Positions 24,994 through 36,820 of a stretch of DNA of 64,000 nt are shown here, piece after piece. The first letter of the stretch is position 1, and each line of letters opens with the position of its first letter. The translations under genes were made by a program, and so were the position numbers. The DNA comes from Hydrangea macrophylla (taxonomy: Eukaryota > Streptophyta > Magnoliopsida > Cornales > Hydrangeaceae), in NCBI GenBank assembly GCA_033977485.1, contig CM066987.1:89994588-90058587 (forward strand). The letters run 5' to 3'. The notes beneath the pieces are model-generated. The model did not search any database. It was not told the origin of the DNA and saw only the letters and a list, made by a program, of their open reading frames with translations.

Positions 24994-25456
24994 CTGGCAT
25001 CGATTATCTCGAGCAACTTGCTCTGGTATTTATTACGTAGAACCTGGTAAAGAAAAACCTGAACTAGTTGGGCAAAAACTTACTTGATCAAATCACCACT
25101 ACTCCGAGGTAAATAAATGGAAATAACCCCTTTTTTATTAAGAGATAGAGCAATCCTCACTCTTACGTGAATCTCTGTAGTAGTTTTGGGATCAAGGAAT
25201 GATTTAGCAGTGTTCCATAAGAGCCTAAATCCAGATCCCGCATTGATGATGAACATACGACACAGAGTCTACAGTGAAAAATACAATCAAATGTTGAATA
25301 AAAAATAACTATCATGGTCAAACAGAGGAAGACATAATGCTTTTGGAATGTTCCACCTAACAGAAATACAATAAGTACCTCCGGATAATTGTCACCGTCA
25401 TTCTTCTGAAAGCACTGAACAAGTGCCCTTGCAGATTTGTTGAAATTTTTCAGTCC
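24994..25456 (-). pseudogene. Captured SEC14/SFH-type lipid-transfer protein fragment, three exons
   Basis: Three minus-strand exons with GT-AG junctions are present. Exon a, 25456-25379, reads GLKNFNKSARALVQCFQKN then DGDNYPE. Exon b, 25268-25167, reads [20 protein letters not shown] then [14 protein letters not shown]. Exon c, 25043-24994, reads VLRNKYQSKLLEIIDA. Together they are the middle of the CRAL-TRIO (SEC14) domain of plant phosphatidylinositol/phosphatidylcholine transfer proteins of the SFH type, recognised from memory of the family. The reading frame is open across all three. The N-terminal part, the rest of the domain and the nodulin-like tail are absent, so this is a gene fragment with introns retained, captured from DNA rather than from mRNA. 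Confidence 0.85.
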
Positions 25457-25646
25457 CTGAGGCATCATATGTGCATTTGTTAATGTCAGGGGAAAAATAA
25501 AACTATAGAATACAAAGTACTATAGTATGGCCTATCTCCGTGTGCTTAGATTAATGAATTTGAGAAGTCCGGCACTTACACACATACCCAAGTCCATGTA
25601 ACATAGAAAATCACTAACAAGTGACGTAAATATATAAATGGTGCAG

Positions 25647-25960
25647 GAAATGTTTTTAGCCGGATCAGAAACTACAAGTAGCACCATCGAGTGGGCTATG
25701 GCAGAGCTACTACGCAGTCCAGATTCGATCAGAAAGGTGAAAGAAGAGCTTGATCGAGTCATTGGAGCAAACAGAAAGGTTGAAGAGAGCGACATGGATG
25801 AACTGCCATATTTGCATGCGGTGGTGAAGGAAACACTCCGGTTACATCCAACAATACCATTACTATTTCCTAGGAATGCAATTTAAGACACCAACTATAT
25901 GGGTCATCATATTCCCAAAGTAACATCAAAGAAAATGGAGGAGTTTTGTATAAAAAGTGT
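25647..25960 (+). pseudogene. Captured cytochrome P450 fragment (CYP76-like)
   Basis: The plus strand reads EMFLAGSETTSSTIEWAMAE, the P450 I-helix with its oxygen-binding AGSETT motif. DELPYLHAVVKETLRLHPT follows, the K-helix with the ExxR pair (ETLR), then PLLFPRNAI, a stop, and DTNYMGHHIPK in the same frame. The resemblance is closest to the CYP76 family of plant mono-oxygenases (inferred from motifs). The haem-binding Cys loop and the whole N-terminal half are missing, and the stop at the position of a usual Glu breaks what remains. A GTGCAG splice-acceptor-like site precedes it. Nearby captured fragments run on the opposite strand. Confidence 0.85.
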
Positions 25961-26299
25961 GCATCTATGATCACGCATTGCTCAACCACACAGTGTTCAA
26001 ACACGTGTCAGAGTATGTTGGTGGAAGAGTAATGGGTGAGCAAAAATGCTCTCCTATAGTAAAGTGTAAACTTGAAAAAATGTGTAGTTAAAAGAAAGAG
26101 ACTCTTAATTTGGGTCTGAGAGTATGATAATGTATCCAGTTTTTAGGTTTTTGACATTTAAATTCTTTAATAAAGATGAAACTGAAAATTAACCACTTTC
26201 TTTTTGTTATTGTTTCATTATAGAGTCGTAGTAAGCTCTCATACATATGCAAATACTCTACAATAATGCAGTCCATAAGATAGAAGTTTGGTTAAGAAC

Positions 26300-26393
26300 C
26301 TTTGTGGACCTAATCAGCTTCAAAGATGACTCAAGTTGGTGCTCAAGATGCTCAAGCTCCTTCATATTTAGTGGTCCCAGATCCTCTCCATCT
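26300..26393 (-). pseudogene. Captured MADS-box K-domain exon (SEP/AGL2-like)
   Basis: A single minus-strand exon between a CAG acceptor and a GT donor reads DGEDLGPLNMKELEHLEHQL then ESSLKLIRSTK. This is the conserved K-box exon of type II MADS-domain transcription factors, where the coiled coil mediates dimerisation; GEDLGPL...KELE.LE.QLE fits SEPALLATA/AGL2-like genes best. The exon length (94 bp) is close to the usual one. No MADS DNA-binding domain or other exon was recognised nearby. It is a captured fragment, not a gene. Confidence 0.8.
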
Positions 26394-27659
26394 CTGTTTG
26401 TTACATCAAAATTATACAAATAAATTCACTGGAGAACTCTGATATAGGGAAAACCTGGAACAATTTCTGATAATACCTAAGGCAGGAACAGACTTGTCAT
26501 TGAAATATTTTTAAGGAAGAAGGCCTCAATGTTGCTGATATTGAAAATAGCAATAAGTAACAGGTTCTGTGTATGTATCAGTTCAAACCATTAGAAAGCA
26601 TGAGATTAGAGCACAGTTGAAACCATTAGAAAGCATGGACTAAAGGGACACATCGTGTGCGGGTGTGTCTTGTCTAGGAGTCGGAACTCCAAATCATTGG
26701 ATACATGACTCCAAATTATCGTAGCATCTCAGGGAAGCTTGATCTCTAAAGACAATGTAAGATTTTAGAAAATTTGAAAAAAAAAACAAATAGCCGCAAA
26801 AAATTTCTAGAACAGAACAGCACTGTAATTTCAGTTCATATATTAGAACATTTAAGGGGTTAACTGAGGTATAACCACAATTGTGAACAAAGTCCATCAC
26901 TAAATATCGAAGAACTCTTTCTCAAGTCATTTTCAATCATTTATCAAATATAACACATAGCACACACTCAAGTACTAGTACAAGTTAGACATGAAATAAC
27001 AATATTTTTTAAGTAATTAGCAAGTCAATAATATATTACTAACAAACTAATGCCGCAAACTCTTTTTACTTATAGGCTATTTTGTCAAATTAAACAAAGT
27101 TACTTTGTTGTGTAATGATTTTTAGTATTTTAAACCATCTATTCTTTTAGCACGTATGACGTGTTTCAGTGGAAACAATCCATTTCTAGGGACACAAATT
27201 TTCCAATTTCCCCCACATTTTTCACTTCCATTCATAGAGAAAGAAAAAGGTTTCGACTAATTCGAGGGTAACAAAAGGAGATTTTGAACCTTGGCAATCC
27301 CAATTAATTGGTAAAAGAAAACAACATTTTGCAATTAGTTTGACACTATTAACTTGCAGCGGCTACAGAGATTAAACATGTTCTCTGTTTCAATCGCACT
27401 AAGTTGCTTACTCCGGAGTGGATCCCTTTTCTCGTACAATTCAGATTTAAGTTGAATGTAACAGATTGGCAGCTCTCTTTTGAAATAAGTTGATAACGAA
27501 AAAGATAATGTAATTACAATGATTAAAATACATTTCGAAGATGTCATTCCACATTCAACCTAAGAAGTACCATTTTATCGTGAATAAAACCAAAATATTG
27601 AACACAAGATACCTGTCATCTCACAAGCCATGATTAACTGTGGAGGACTGCTTAAAAAA

Positions 27660-27840
27660 CATTGCTGCATGTGTGCGTTCTCGTGTACTGCCTATGCGCG
27701 TGCACATGTGTTGTGCTGTGCTGTGTGCATGTGCACGTGCATGTGTGCTGCATGTGCGTGTGTTGTGCATTGCCGTGCGTGTGTGTAGTACACGTGTCGT
27801 GGCCGTGCTGTGCATGTGTGTTGTGTTGTGCTGGGTGGTG
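27660..27840. repeat. Alternating purine-pyrimidine GT/GC-rich tract
   Basis: About 180 bp dominated by TGTG, TGCG, GTGC and CATG steps, unlike its AT-rich surroundings. It creates overlapping cysteine/valine-rich ORFs on one strand and threonine/histidine-rich ORFs on the other, which are composition artefacts. Such sequence can adopt Z-DNA. Confidence 0.75.
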
Positions 27841-28466
27841 GGCTGCCCTCCTTCTTTTCCTTATCTTACTTTTTTTCTTCTTTTTTGTTGCTTCATTTTT
27901 TGTGTAACCATCCAGTACTAACACTTTAAAAGGTTGATTTAACTAAGCAACTTAATTAGTAGTACAAATTCCTCACATACTGTCAAGAAGGCACATATTA
28001 CCTAACCAGTACAGGAAGAAATTTATTGGGGGTGATGGGAAAATCTTATTCAAAGTTACTCGTTTAAAGATCATCAATTATTGAAAAACATCTTATAAAA
28101 AAATCTGCTAAGAGAAGAAATCCTCTTCTCCAAGGTCATAATGGACAATAGGACACAGTAAACAATTATTTAGTCCTCAACCAATTCTAAATTCAAGCAT
28201 TAACATGTCATCAGGTACACTTTTTGCATAAAAAAATCATCAGTATCTTTCATAAATGTCATAGTAGCAAGTGTAGGATTCTTTTATCTTCTGCCCAAAC
28301 CTAGATTGAAGAAAGAATTGTGCAAGTAGCAGAAATTTACCTTTTCCATGTTTTTTCAGGTATTATATAACTACAGCTTGAAGCATCCGATATGTAGTGA
28401 ATCATTCCGATGCTATGAGCACATATGCATCAGAAAAGAGAAATCGACGTAGTTTTAGTTTATTAC

Positions 28467-28554
28467 CTAGAGATGGTCCTTGGGAATAAGAATAACAAAG
28501 CCAGAAGAATGAATAGTAATGTTGCAGTTTTCAATCATTCGAACCAGGGTACGA
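28467..28554 (-). other. Possible captured exon of unknown gene
   Basis: The minus strand reads TRTLVRMIENCNITIHSSGF then VILIPKDHL, ending at a good donor (AG-GTAATA at 28467). The composition looks protein-coding and it lies among other captured fragments. I do not recognise the family. It could be chance. Confidence 0.35.
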
Positions 28555-29033
28555 GTAGACAAAAGAATAATCAATGAGCAAGCAAGTGTGGGATTTCATT
28601 GACAAGAATAGGGATTAAAAATCATTCACTCAAATGGATGAACAGTGATAGAACAGTTCAGTCAACCACACACTGCAATTATCTCATGTTTTATATTTCC
28701 TTGGTTAATAATTCGACTGACTCTAACCAACAAGTAATTTATGGTCAATTGAAGATGTGCTCTTTCTTTTGGTATTTTATTCATAATCATCCTTCTTTAA
28801 GTGTGCTTGAATTATGATATGTCAAAAATTAAGTTATCAATTTCCTACAATGCTTGAGTTTTCTTGGAAGCCAACAGAGAAGTTAAAGGTAATATTACAC
28901 AACTCATTAGAATACATACGAAAAATAGCCAAGAGCATAAACCAATTCACAACAAGAAAATCAAACTAAAGATATGAATTACAAGACTCAAATGATATTT
29001 ATGTTAGCAAAAGAGCAAGGAGAAAACACAAAC

Positions 29034-29135
29034 CTAAGATACTGACTGTCTCTCTTTCGTCAAACCCTCTTGATGAAAATGACGCGATGGTTTTGGAGAG
29101 ATTTTCATGGGACTTGGAACCTCGTCCTTCGTAAC
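29034..29135 (-). pseudogene. Captured class III peroxidase fragment
   Basis: The minus strand reads ENLSKTIASFSSRGFDERET then VSIL, ending at a GT donor (29033-29032). In plant secretory peroxidases this segment precedes the distal-to-proximal helix where S-x-RGFDERE-x-V-x-LLGAHxIG leads to the haem-ligand His. The His itself would be in the next exon and is absent. The frame upstream of about 29106 appears shifted. The assignment is from motif memory. Confidence 0.7.
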
Positions 29136-29453
29136 TTCTGAGAAAGATTAAGTGTTGTCTCTCCTATGAGTTTCTAGAGGATAAAATGGGCCAGCAGCCT
29201 AAAATTAAAAAAATTCAATAGAACAGACCCTATTCAATTTCTCTAGATTGTTCAAATATAGTACAATAAGGGATGTTTATGGAATTGTATAGAGGCAGAT
29301 GGACAGACCCTATATGAGGTGAATTTTAAAAGGTTTTAAAAGCCTTTTCTTACCTTTGTTGAGCAGAATTAGCCAAATCAAATAACAAGATGATGAGAGC
29401 GACTATTTTCTAGGTTCAAAAGATGTGGATTTGTTGTGGAAGGATCTGTATTT

Positions 29454-29508
<55 letters not shown>

Positions 29509-30187
29509 GTTATTTGCAGCCACTTTTAGTACTTTAGTATTTTACTAACCTTAAAGCAACCCAATTGAAAACACATTCATGACAAAGGCAATAGAACACA
29601 TATCAAGGTTTAGTAAATACCTTGAGATTGAAGGGATGTTTGAACAGGTGGCTTGTTTACAACCTGGAGACCACGGTGGGATGGAGTAAAAATCGTCTAT
29701 TTTCCTAGTAGCGAGCAAATACACACACATAGTCACTAAAGATTTGGTCATTGTTCAAGTCCAATGTGGGTTAACAATTGCCCAGCAAAAAAAAAAAGCA
29801 ATCCAGTTTTGCCCAAAAAAAAATATTTGAATGATGTTCTGCTTCCCACATTTTAATTTCAAATTCAATTCCCAAATGGCAAAGCAGTTGTACCACATGT
29901 GGTGGTATGTGGCAAAGCATTTGGCAACCAAATTTGGGATTCAAATTTGGGAAGCATAGCATTACTCAAGTACTGTTCTACTTCAAGTTTAGAGTCAGGG
30001 CTGTTCTACTTTAAATTTGGAGCAACTCTAAGAGCAAAAGCAAATCAAAATCAAGGATAGATATCTACTGATGTGCTGATGACAAATCCAAATTGAAGAG
30101 AAACTCAAGAAAAAATTTAATAATGGCTGCCACATTCAGATTATTTTTATGTTTTTGGATTCCACCAAAACTCGTGAACTTTCTCTT
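29136..30187. other. CACTA-2 body before element T, including a (GA)n microsatellite
   Basis: Non-coding sequence with a pure (GA)n run of about 48 bp at 29457-29505 and imperfect repeats around 29800-29960 (AATTTGGGA, TGTGGTGG). It ends at CTCTT, the target site of element T. Confidence 0.5.
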
Positions 30188-30588
30188 TGTAATACCTGTA
30201 ATTTCTCTAAGTTCAATAGTATGAGTTTTATGAATTTCCATGTCTGGTATATTATTATATTATTATTTTATTTGTGTGACCGTATCAGTGTAATGTAATT
30301 ACTAATTAGACTGTAATCACCGCACTGACTCGACCGTAGAAAGACTTAACTTAGTCCCGTACTCGGACCCGGACATTAGAAATAATACCGTCTGTACGTA
30401 AACCGAGATCGACACGCATAACGAGGAATTTATGCACGTAAACTAAGAAAGTAGCACGCAACCCAAGGTGGGCCCCACATGGCCTGCCACATGGAAGCTA
30501 CATGCAACCCCATGTGACACTTGTCCACTTGTTGGACACATGGCATGGCATATAACCATGCAAATGACACCTAGCACTTGGGTTTTTC

Positions 30589-30596
30589 TATATATA
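30589..30596 (+). promoter_or_regulatory. Probable TATA box of T 5' LTR
   Basis: TATATATA about 400 bp into the LTR, followed some 30 bp later by a pyrimidine-rich CCCTCTCTTACTCTTC start-like region. The 3' LTR has the same site at 37960-37967. Confidence 0.5.
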
Positions 30597-32269
30597 CATG
30601 CCTATAGCATACATTACCCTCTCTTACTCTTCATAATCTGCATTTAGAGAGGAAGTTAGGAGACTTGCATGTCGATAAGAAAAATAGAAGAGAAGAAAGA
30701 GGATTAGAAGAGGAGGAAGAAGAAGATTCCACCATTGAAGCTTATGTTCAAGCTTCCTAAGCTCAAATCCAAAGCCCAAGCTCAATTTCAAGTTTATGTG
30801 AGTATTCTAACTCACATTAGAACCTATATAGTATGTAGTAATGTTTATTAAGTGCTTGATGTTGATAGTTTGAGATTTCCATGCCATGCAAGATAAATTT
30901 TCAAATCTGGGAAGCAGAAACTTCCAGCAGAATGTTGTTTAGTAAAACAAACATTTCGAACAGATCAAAAAATGGGAATGAGGCTAGATTTTTTTGTGGA
31001 TAAAGCTAACTCATTTATCTACAAATAACTCTTCTATAGCTCAGTCTGAAAATCAATTCTTCATAGGTGAAAAGTATATGCAACGCAGTACTTTAATTCT
31101 GAGAAACAGAAACCTCCAGCAGAGTGTAGTTTAGTAAAATGAGTGTTTTAAGCTGCTCAAAAATCTAAATTAAGCTAGGTTTTTTTGTGGAGAAAGATAA
31201 CACATTTATCTACAAATAACTCTTCTATAGCCTGGTCTAAAAATGAATCCCTGATAGGTGAAATGCACATGTAACGCAGTACTATAAATCTGGGACAGAG
31301 TAGTCCGAAAATATAGAAATGTCTAAGTAAAATAAATATTTGGAGTAGTTCAAAAATGTAATTGAAGCTAGATTTTTTGTACATGAAGCTGATGCAATTA
31401 TCTACAATGTTCTAGTTTTGAGTTTGATCTACAAATCAATTTATCATGCCCAAATAAATCATATCAATTCAGTCGACATAGTAAAATTAATTCCCGACAG
31501 ATTGTATAACTACTTGTATGATGTGTTTATTAATGATGCTTGCTTTCCGGTACCTGTGTGGTTATGGATATCTTGTGTTATGGTAGTTCTATCGAGTAGA
31601 TGAGTATGTTAAGGGTTTCATCTATATATTATTGGTATTAAATCCACGAGCTACACGCTAGGTTTCCGTTGTTATGAATATAGTGTGATGACCATAGAGA
31701 GTTCATACCCAAGCTATAAGTATGTTGTACGGCACGATTATTGCGTTGCTAGTGATTGGATAAGTTTCCATTGTAAGTATATTATGACATAAAACAGAAT
31801 GACGGATGTATAATCGCGACTTCGAAAGCATATTCGGAAGTCCTTTAATGAACTAAATTACAAAATGAGTGACGAATGCGCGATCAGGAAAAATGTAAGG
31901 GCTGGCTATGCTATGTTAAAAGCAGATTATGCTAAGGATAATTGTTGGATAGGTAATCTGGGCAGCGGAGGTCAGGATAGTGAGAAAAAGGTATGGTTGA
32001 CGAATGTGAAAGTTGTGTATCATTTCGATTCTTCGTGACGAAATTGATATGGTCTTCGTGACGTGTGTATCATTTTGATTCTTCGTGAAGAAATGGATAC
32101 GGTCTTCGTGACGTGTGTATCATTTGATCCTTCGTGACAAAGTGGATATGGTCTACGTGATGTGTGTATCAACCGCGGAAGCCGGGATAGTGAGTAAAGG
32201 ATGTGATTGATGGGTTATGAAGTGATGACTATTGTGTATCCTTTCAGGTCTTCGGGACGAAAGGGGGTA

Positions 32270-33090
32270 TGGTTAACGCTTCGGTTCTTCGTGATGACGA
32301 AGCGGTGATTCTTTGAGTGAAGACTCCTTTCAGTTCTTAGTGATGGAATGGATGTTCTTGCACTCCGTAAACACTTCAGTTCTTCGTGATGACGAAGCGG
32401 TGATTCTTTGAGTGAAGACTCCTTTCAGTTCTTAGAGATGGAATGGATGTTCTTGTACTCCATAAATACTTCAATTCTTTGTGATGGAAAAGTGGTAGTT
32501 CTTAGAGTGAAGATTCCTTTCGGTTCTTCGTGATGGAATGGATGTTCTTGCACTCCGTAAACACTTCGGTTCTTTGTGATGGAGAAGTGGTGGTTCTTAG
32601 AGTGAAGACTCCTTTCGGTTCTTTATGATGGAATGGATGTTCTTGCACTCCGTAAACACTTCAGTTCTTTGTGATGGAGAAGTGGTGGTTCTTAGAGTGA
32701 ATACTCCTTTCGGTTCTTCGTGATGGAATGGATGCTCTTGCACTCCGTAAACACTTCGGTTCTTTGTGATGGAGAAGTGGTGGTTCTTAGAGTGAAGACT
32801 CCTTTCGGTTCTTCGTGATGGAATGAATATTCTTGCACTCCGTAAACACTTCGGTTCTTTGTGATGGAGAAGTGGTGGTTCTTAGAGTGAAGACTCCTTT
32901 TGGTTCTTAGTGATGGATTGGATGTTCTTGCACTCCGTAAACGCTTCGGTTCTTCGTGATGGAGAAGTGGTGGTTCTTAGAGTGAAGACTCCTTTCGGAT
33001 TTTAGTGATGGAATGGATGTTCTTGTATTCCGAAAATGCTTCGGTTCTTCGTGATGGCGAAGTGGTGGTTCTTCGTGACAAGGTGGTTGG
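32270..33090. repeat. 95-bp tandem array in T 5' LTR (about eight copies)
   Basis: The landmark GTTCTTGCACTCC recurs at 32354, 32449, 32544, 32639, 32734, 32829, 32924 and 33019, exactly 95 bp apart. Units contain GGTTCTTCGTGATGG and GAGTGAAGACTCCTTTC; some carry the hairpin CTTCGTGATGACGAAG. Confidence 0.92.
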
Positions 33091-34065
33091 TGAAAGATGT
33101 TTTGGTTGATGAGAGATGGTTTGGTTAGTACAATATGGTTCCGTGAAGGTTGTGGGAACACTCTGGTTCTTCTTGACAAAGTGAAGGTTAGGAGTGTTTT
33201 GGTTAATGAAAGATGGTTTAGTCAGTGCGAGATGGTTTGGTTAATAAAAGATGGATTTGATCAGTGCAAGATGGTTTGGTTAACGAAAGAGGGATTGGTT
33301 ACAATTGGCAAGTACAAAGTGACTTAGTTGTGCAACAGTGACAGCCTTTTTTTTGGTGTTGTTGATTGTAGTTAGGACTCCGAAATAGACTTCGGCAATG
33401 GACTGTGACAATGTTCTGAGATGTTGAAGCGAGTTGTATCGATTGTTTGTTTTCTCTTCGAATGCCTGTATGGGTACGTAAGTGGTTATAGTCCGACAGT
33501 GAGAACGTGAGAGAACTTTAATAGACGTAATAAAAGTAGTAAATATATTTCTTGTTGTGTGTGACTATATAAGTTCCATTTGATTTAGTTTTCTCACTCA
33601 GCTTTCATAAGCTGATGACGTTCATGTCGCTGGACATTCCCATGTCCAGCTTATCCAGGTGATGAGTACACGGGTGATGCTACGCAAGAGGAGAACATGG
33701 AGGAAGAGTACACCGAAGATGGCTATGGATATGCTAGTTAGAGCGAAGACTAGGGGATGTCTTTGTAAATGTTTTTGGTTGTAACCTCTAGTAGAGGACT
33801 TCATCTATCTTTTGTAATAGTTCTGTAAGACCCTAGAGCCATAAGACTCTGATGTATCTACCATGATGTAATAGTTAACTAGTATTGTGGCCTCTTATAT
33901 ATCCTTGTTAGCTGCTGTTGGTTTTATCCCTTTAGATATGTTGTTTATTATTAGCATTTGGTGATGGACAATTCGGTAATGCAACCAGTCACGTGCCTCA
34001 GGGTCCAAGATGGAAAATTCAAATTTTTCCCTATTTTGGCTACGCCGGGGCGTGACAGGGATTTT

Positions 34066-34078
34066 TGGTATCAGAGCC
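34066..34078 (+). other. T primer-binding site (tRNA-iMet type)
   Basis: TGGTATCAGAGCC starts 8 bases after the LTR end. It is the standard initiator-Met tRNA-complementary site of plant Ty3/gypsy chromoviruses. Confidence 0.92.
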
Positions 34079-36310
34079 TAGGTTTAGGCTTTTACCGTCT
34101 GTCCAATACAATTAAGCTATGAACCGTAAGATTTCTTATACCAATACTGGTCATAGTTAGTTTTGTTAAGCAAGTAAGCTATGGAGCCATACATAATACC
34201 AAACATCTTCGAAGGATATAAGGTTAGCCGTTAGACGATAGACGTTTAGTTTATGTGGATGGCTTCCTTAGACATTTTGTTAGAACGACTTGTTATATCA
34301 ACGAGAAGTTTAGGCTTTGACGAATTTCCTGAGACGGATCTCGGAACTGTGACCTTAGCCTAGAGTCTAGAAAGACTAAGGATAAGATACTTCATCACCT
34401 TAAGTTATATGTTAGTTGAGTGGTTCCACTTGTAAGTTGGGATAACCTTATGGACACCAACTCAGACATAAGAATGCGCGAATCTTTGCAACATCTGCTA
34501 CACTTGCAATCTGCCAGGACACATGCACAAAGATTGTCGAACTCCCAAGATCTACCAACGATCAGATTTCATTTGCTAGTACTACAGCAAGAAGGGTTCT
34601 CAAGGACAGTCTGATGCTGAGGGCATACAACGACAATGCTTTTCTACAGCAAGGAGCGCATGAGAAATCGGTGTAATTAAATACCCAGGTCAATGGAAGA
34701 CGCGAGAGTGGAACGTACCTTCGACTGACCGAACGACCTCATAGACTGCTGACATAGACCACGTTCAATCACAACGAACGACTCGCACTGGGAACAAAGA
34801 TGAGTACTGCATTCCACCTTCAAGCCAACGATCAGATCGCACAGGGCCTACCAAGAGAAGACACATTTCGGGTTTACAACATCCTCTGCATGTTATAAAT
34901 TAAAACCATATAAGGCTGAGTAATTATATCCATCTTTCTGATTTAACTCCTTTTGAGTAAACCTACTATTTTCTATCATTGGCTGCATTAGATCAATTAT
35001 CCTTATGATGAACCTTGGGATGTCCTTTATTGATCCACTAATTGATAGTTATTCATTGTCCCCTCTAATTTCACTTAATAAAATTTTGGATTATTTTGAT
35101 CAGTGATAAATCCAATTGTGAATTCATTTGCTTTCTAATGCTATAAGTCACCTCTTTGGACTTATCCTCATATAAATTGATTCCAACAATTCATTTATAA
35201 ACCACAAACCACTCACTGTAAGTCATTTGGACTTATGATCTGTTAAATTAAACTCTATGAATCGTTTGGACTGTTAACCGTTTGATCAACTCTTGCAAGT
35301 GCGTATCCCTTGACATTATTGCAAAGGAGCTCTTTGTATTTGTTCAACTAAGGAACTCAAGCATATTGCACCCATTTGTAAACTAGTCTTCATTTCCTTT
35401 CATTTCACGAATTCTTCTTAACTTTTATCATTAAGACTTCACCTAAATTATTGGCTCATGAGACAAGAATTCTTATGTCCTACCTTGGAGGCCTTACGCC
35501 TTTAGTCAATGCAATACTATGATTGTCCTATAGTAATCATCTGATGATCATTTTGAGATACTCATTCTATACATTGTGATCCTATGATTGAGTAATCACA
35601 TACCTCATCGTTTCTAACTCAGTACACCATGAGTGTTCATTTTGTTATGAATTCAACTCCTTACAAGTAAATCTAATCCTACCTCAATTACCAGTAACAC
35701 CTTATATGCTATATATTAATTAGTGCACGAGGAAATTTCTTAATGGCTTGTGTCATCGCCTACGATGCTGAAACTCCACAACGATTTCATGTCGACACGC
35801 AAAGGAACTCAATCACAATAACATTCTTAAGAGGACGCCATGACTCCTATAAGTTATAGAAGACAATCGCGAGACTAACTAGACTTCCCAACCATCGCAT
35901 CAAGAAGCTGAGACGTGAGAATCTTGCCGATTAAAGACGCAGAAGAAACAAACCAGTGACACCAACAGCTACTCGAATGCAGTCCACAATCACTAAGGAA
36001 AACTCTAGATACATCAAGAATCGTCACAATATGTGAGGCACGATGTTTCAATTGTGGAAAGACTGGACGTATGCACAAAGATTTTTTGGAACGAGGAATT
36101 CAGAACAATGTTTAATCGCCATGAAAAAAAATACTAAAAGAGAGTGCGTAGATCAGCAAATCAATCTCAGCATTAAACAAGACAAAAGATTGAAGGTGTC
36201 ATATTCAACGTCAGAACTTTGAATTTTATATGGTACTGACGTAACAAAGAAGTTTGAACGTTCGAAAGAATTTGGGAGAAGGTCTGATTAGTTAAGTAGT
36301 GGAAGACCTT
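34079..36310 (+). pseudogene. T degenerate gag region with two zinc-knuckle traces
   Basis: The plus strand at 34496-34537 reads CYTCNLPGHMHKDC, a complete CX2CX4HX4C zinc knuckle that in Gag binds genomic RNA. Near 36030-36080 a second, ruined one reads CFNCGKTGRMHKD with the last Cys lost. Between and around them many stops occur and no capsid domain can be followed. 34860-36000 is AT-rich and shows nothing recognisable. The two knuckles lie 1.5 kb apart, so rearrangement or foreign sequence between them is likely. Confidence 0.6.
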
Positions 36311-36324
36311 TTGGATGACTTACG

Positions 36325-36820
36325 ATGCAGCCTACCCGCATTCATCGCATACTCAAAGCCAAACATAATGACGAAGGATTAAGGAAATGGTTCGAGAAGG
36401 CCAAAGCAAAGGATCCAACCGAATGGAACATTGGAATAGATAAAGGACTCAGATGTAGGGACATATTATGTGTACACGACATAGATGGTTTGAGGAAAGA
36501 CATTCTGGATGAAGCACATAAGTCGAGAATATCCATACACCTCGACATAACAAAAATGTGCAAAGACTTAAGATAGGAACTTTTGGTGGGAATGAATGAA
36601 GAAAGAAGTTACAGAGTATGTAGCCAAGTGCCCTACTTGTCAACAAGTCAAGGCAGAGCACCAACGACCTCCAAGATTACTACCTCTACCAGTCCCAGAA
36701 TGGAAATGGGAGCATATCAACATGGATTTTGTTATAGGATTGCAGAGATCTCCACAGAACCATGTTGCTTTTTGGGTAGTTGTTGATCGACTGACCAAAT
36801 CAGCCCATTTTATTGCCTAA
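36325..36820 (+). pseudogene. T integrase fragment
   Basis: Two adjacent frames read RDILCVHDIDGLRKDILDEA then HKSRISIHLDITKMCKDLR (integrase zinc-binding HH part), and KKEVTEYVAKCPTCQQVKAE (CC part) then INMDFVIGLQ (first catalytic Asp) and VVVDRLTKSAHFIA. A frameshift or stop near 36575 separates them. Downstream, 36820-37020 continues in broken form (GSHGVPVSIV-like and a degraded GQSER region). RT and RNase H, which should precede this, are deleted. Confidence 0.85.

Larger units (their letters stand above)
26394..29033. other. CACTA-2 body, mostly unrecognised
   Basis: AT-rich sequence with no complete gene. A GT/CA-rich tract lies at 27660-27840. A possible captured exon at 28467-28554 is listed separately. 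A minus-strand ORF at 27335-27547 has coding-like composition but no motif I know. The rest shows nothing I can name. Confidence 0.4.
30188..34057 (+). repeat. T 5' LTR (3870 bp)
   Basis: It starts TGTAATACCTGTAATTTCTC and ends TACGCCGGGGCGTGACA. A TATA-like TATATATA is at 30589-30596. A 95-bp tandem array lies at about 32270-33090 with eight landmark copies. A block at about 33600-33660 with CTTTCATAAGCTGATGACGT is shared with solo LTR B. Confidence 0.93.

Noticed and set aside
27640..27924. Four overlapping ORFs rich in Cys/Val or His/Thr
   Set aside because: Produced by the low-complexity GT/CA tract; no protein family has this make-up.
32270..33090. Regular 95-bp direct repeats as a CRISPR-like array
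   Set aside because: The whole unit is repeated with no unique spacers, and the setting is a plant LTR.
36325..36576. Independent host gene in the middle of element T
   Set aside because: The residues match the zinc-binding part of a chromovirus integrase and continue in the next frame.
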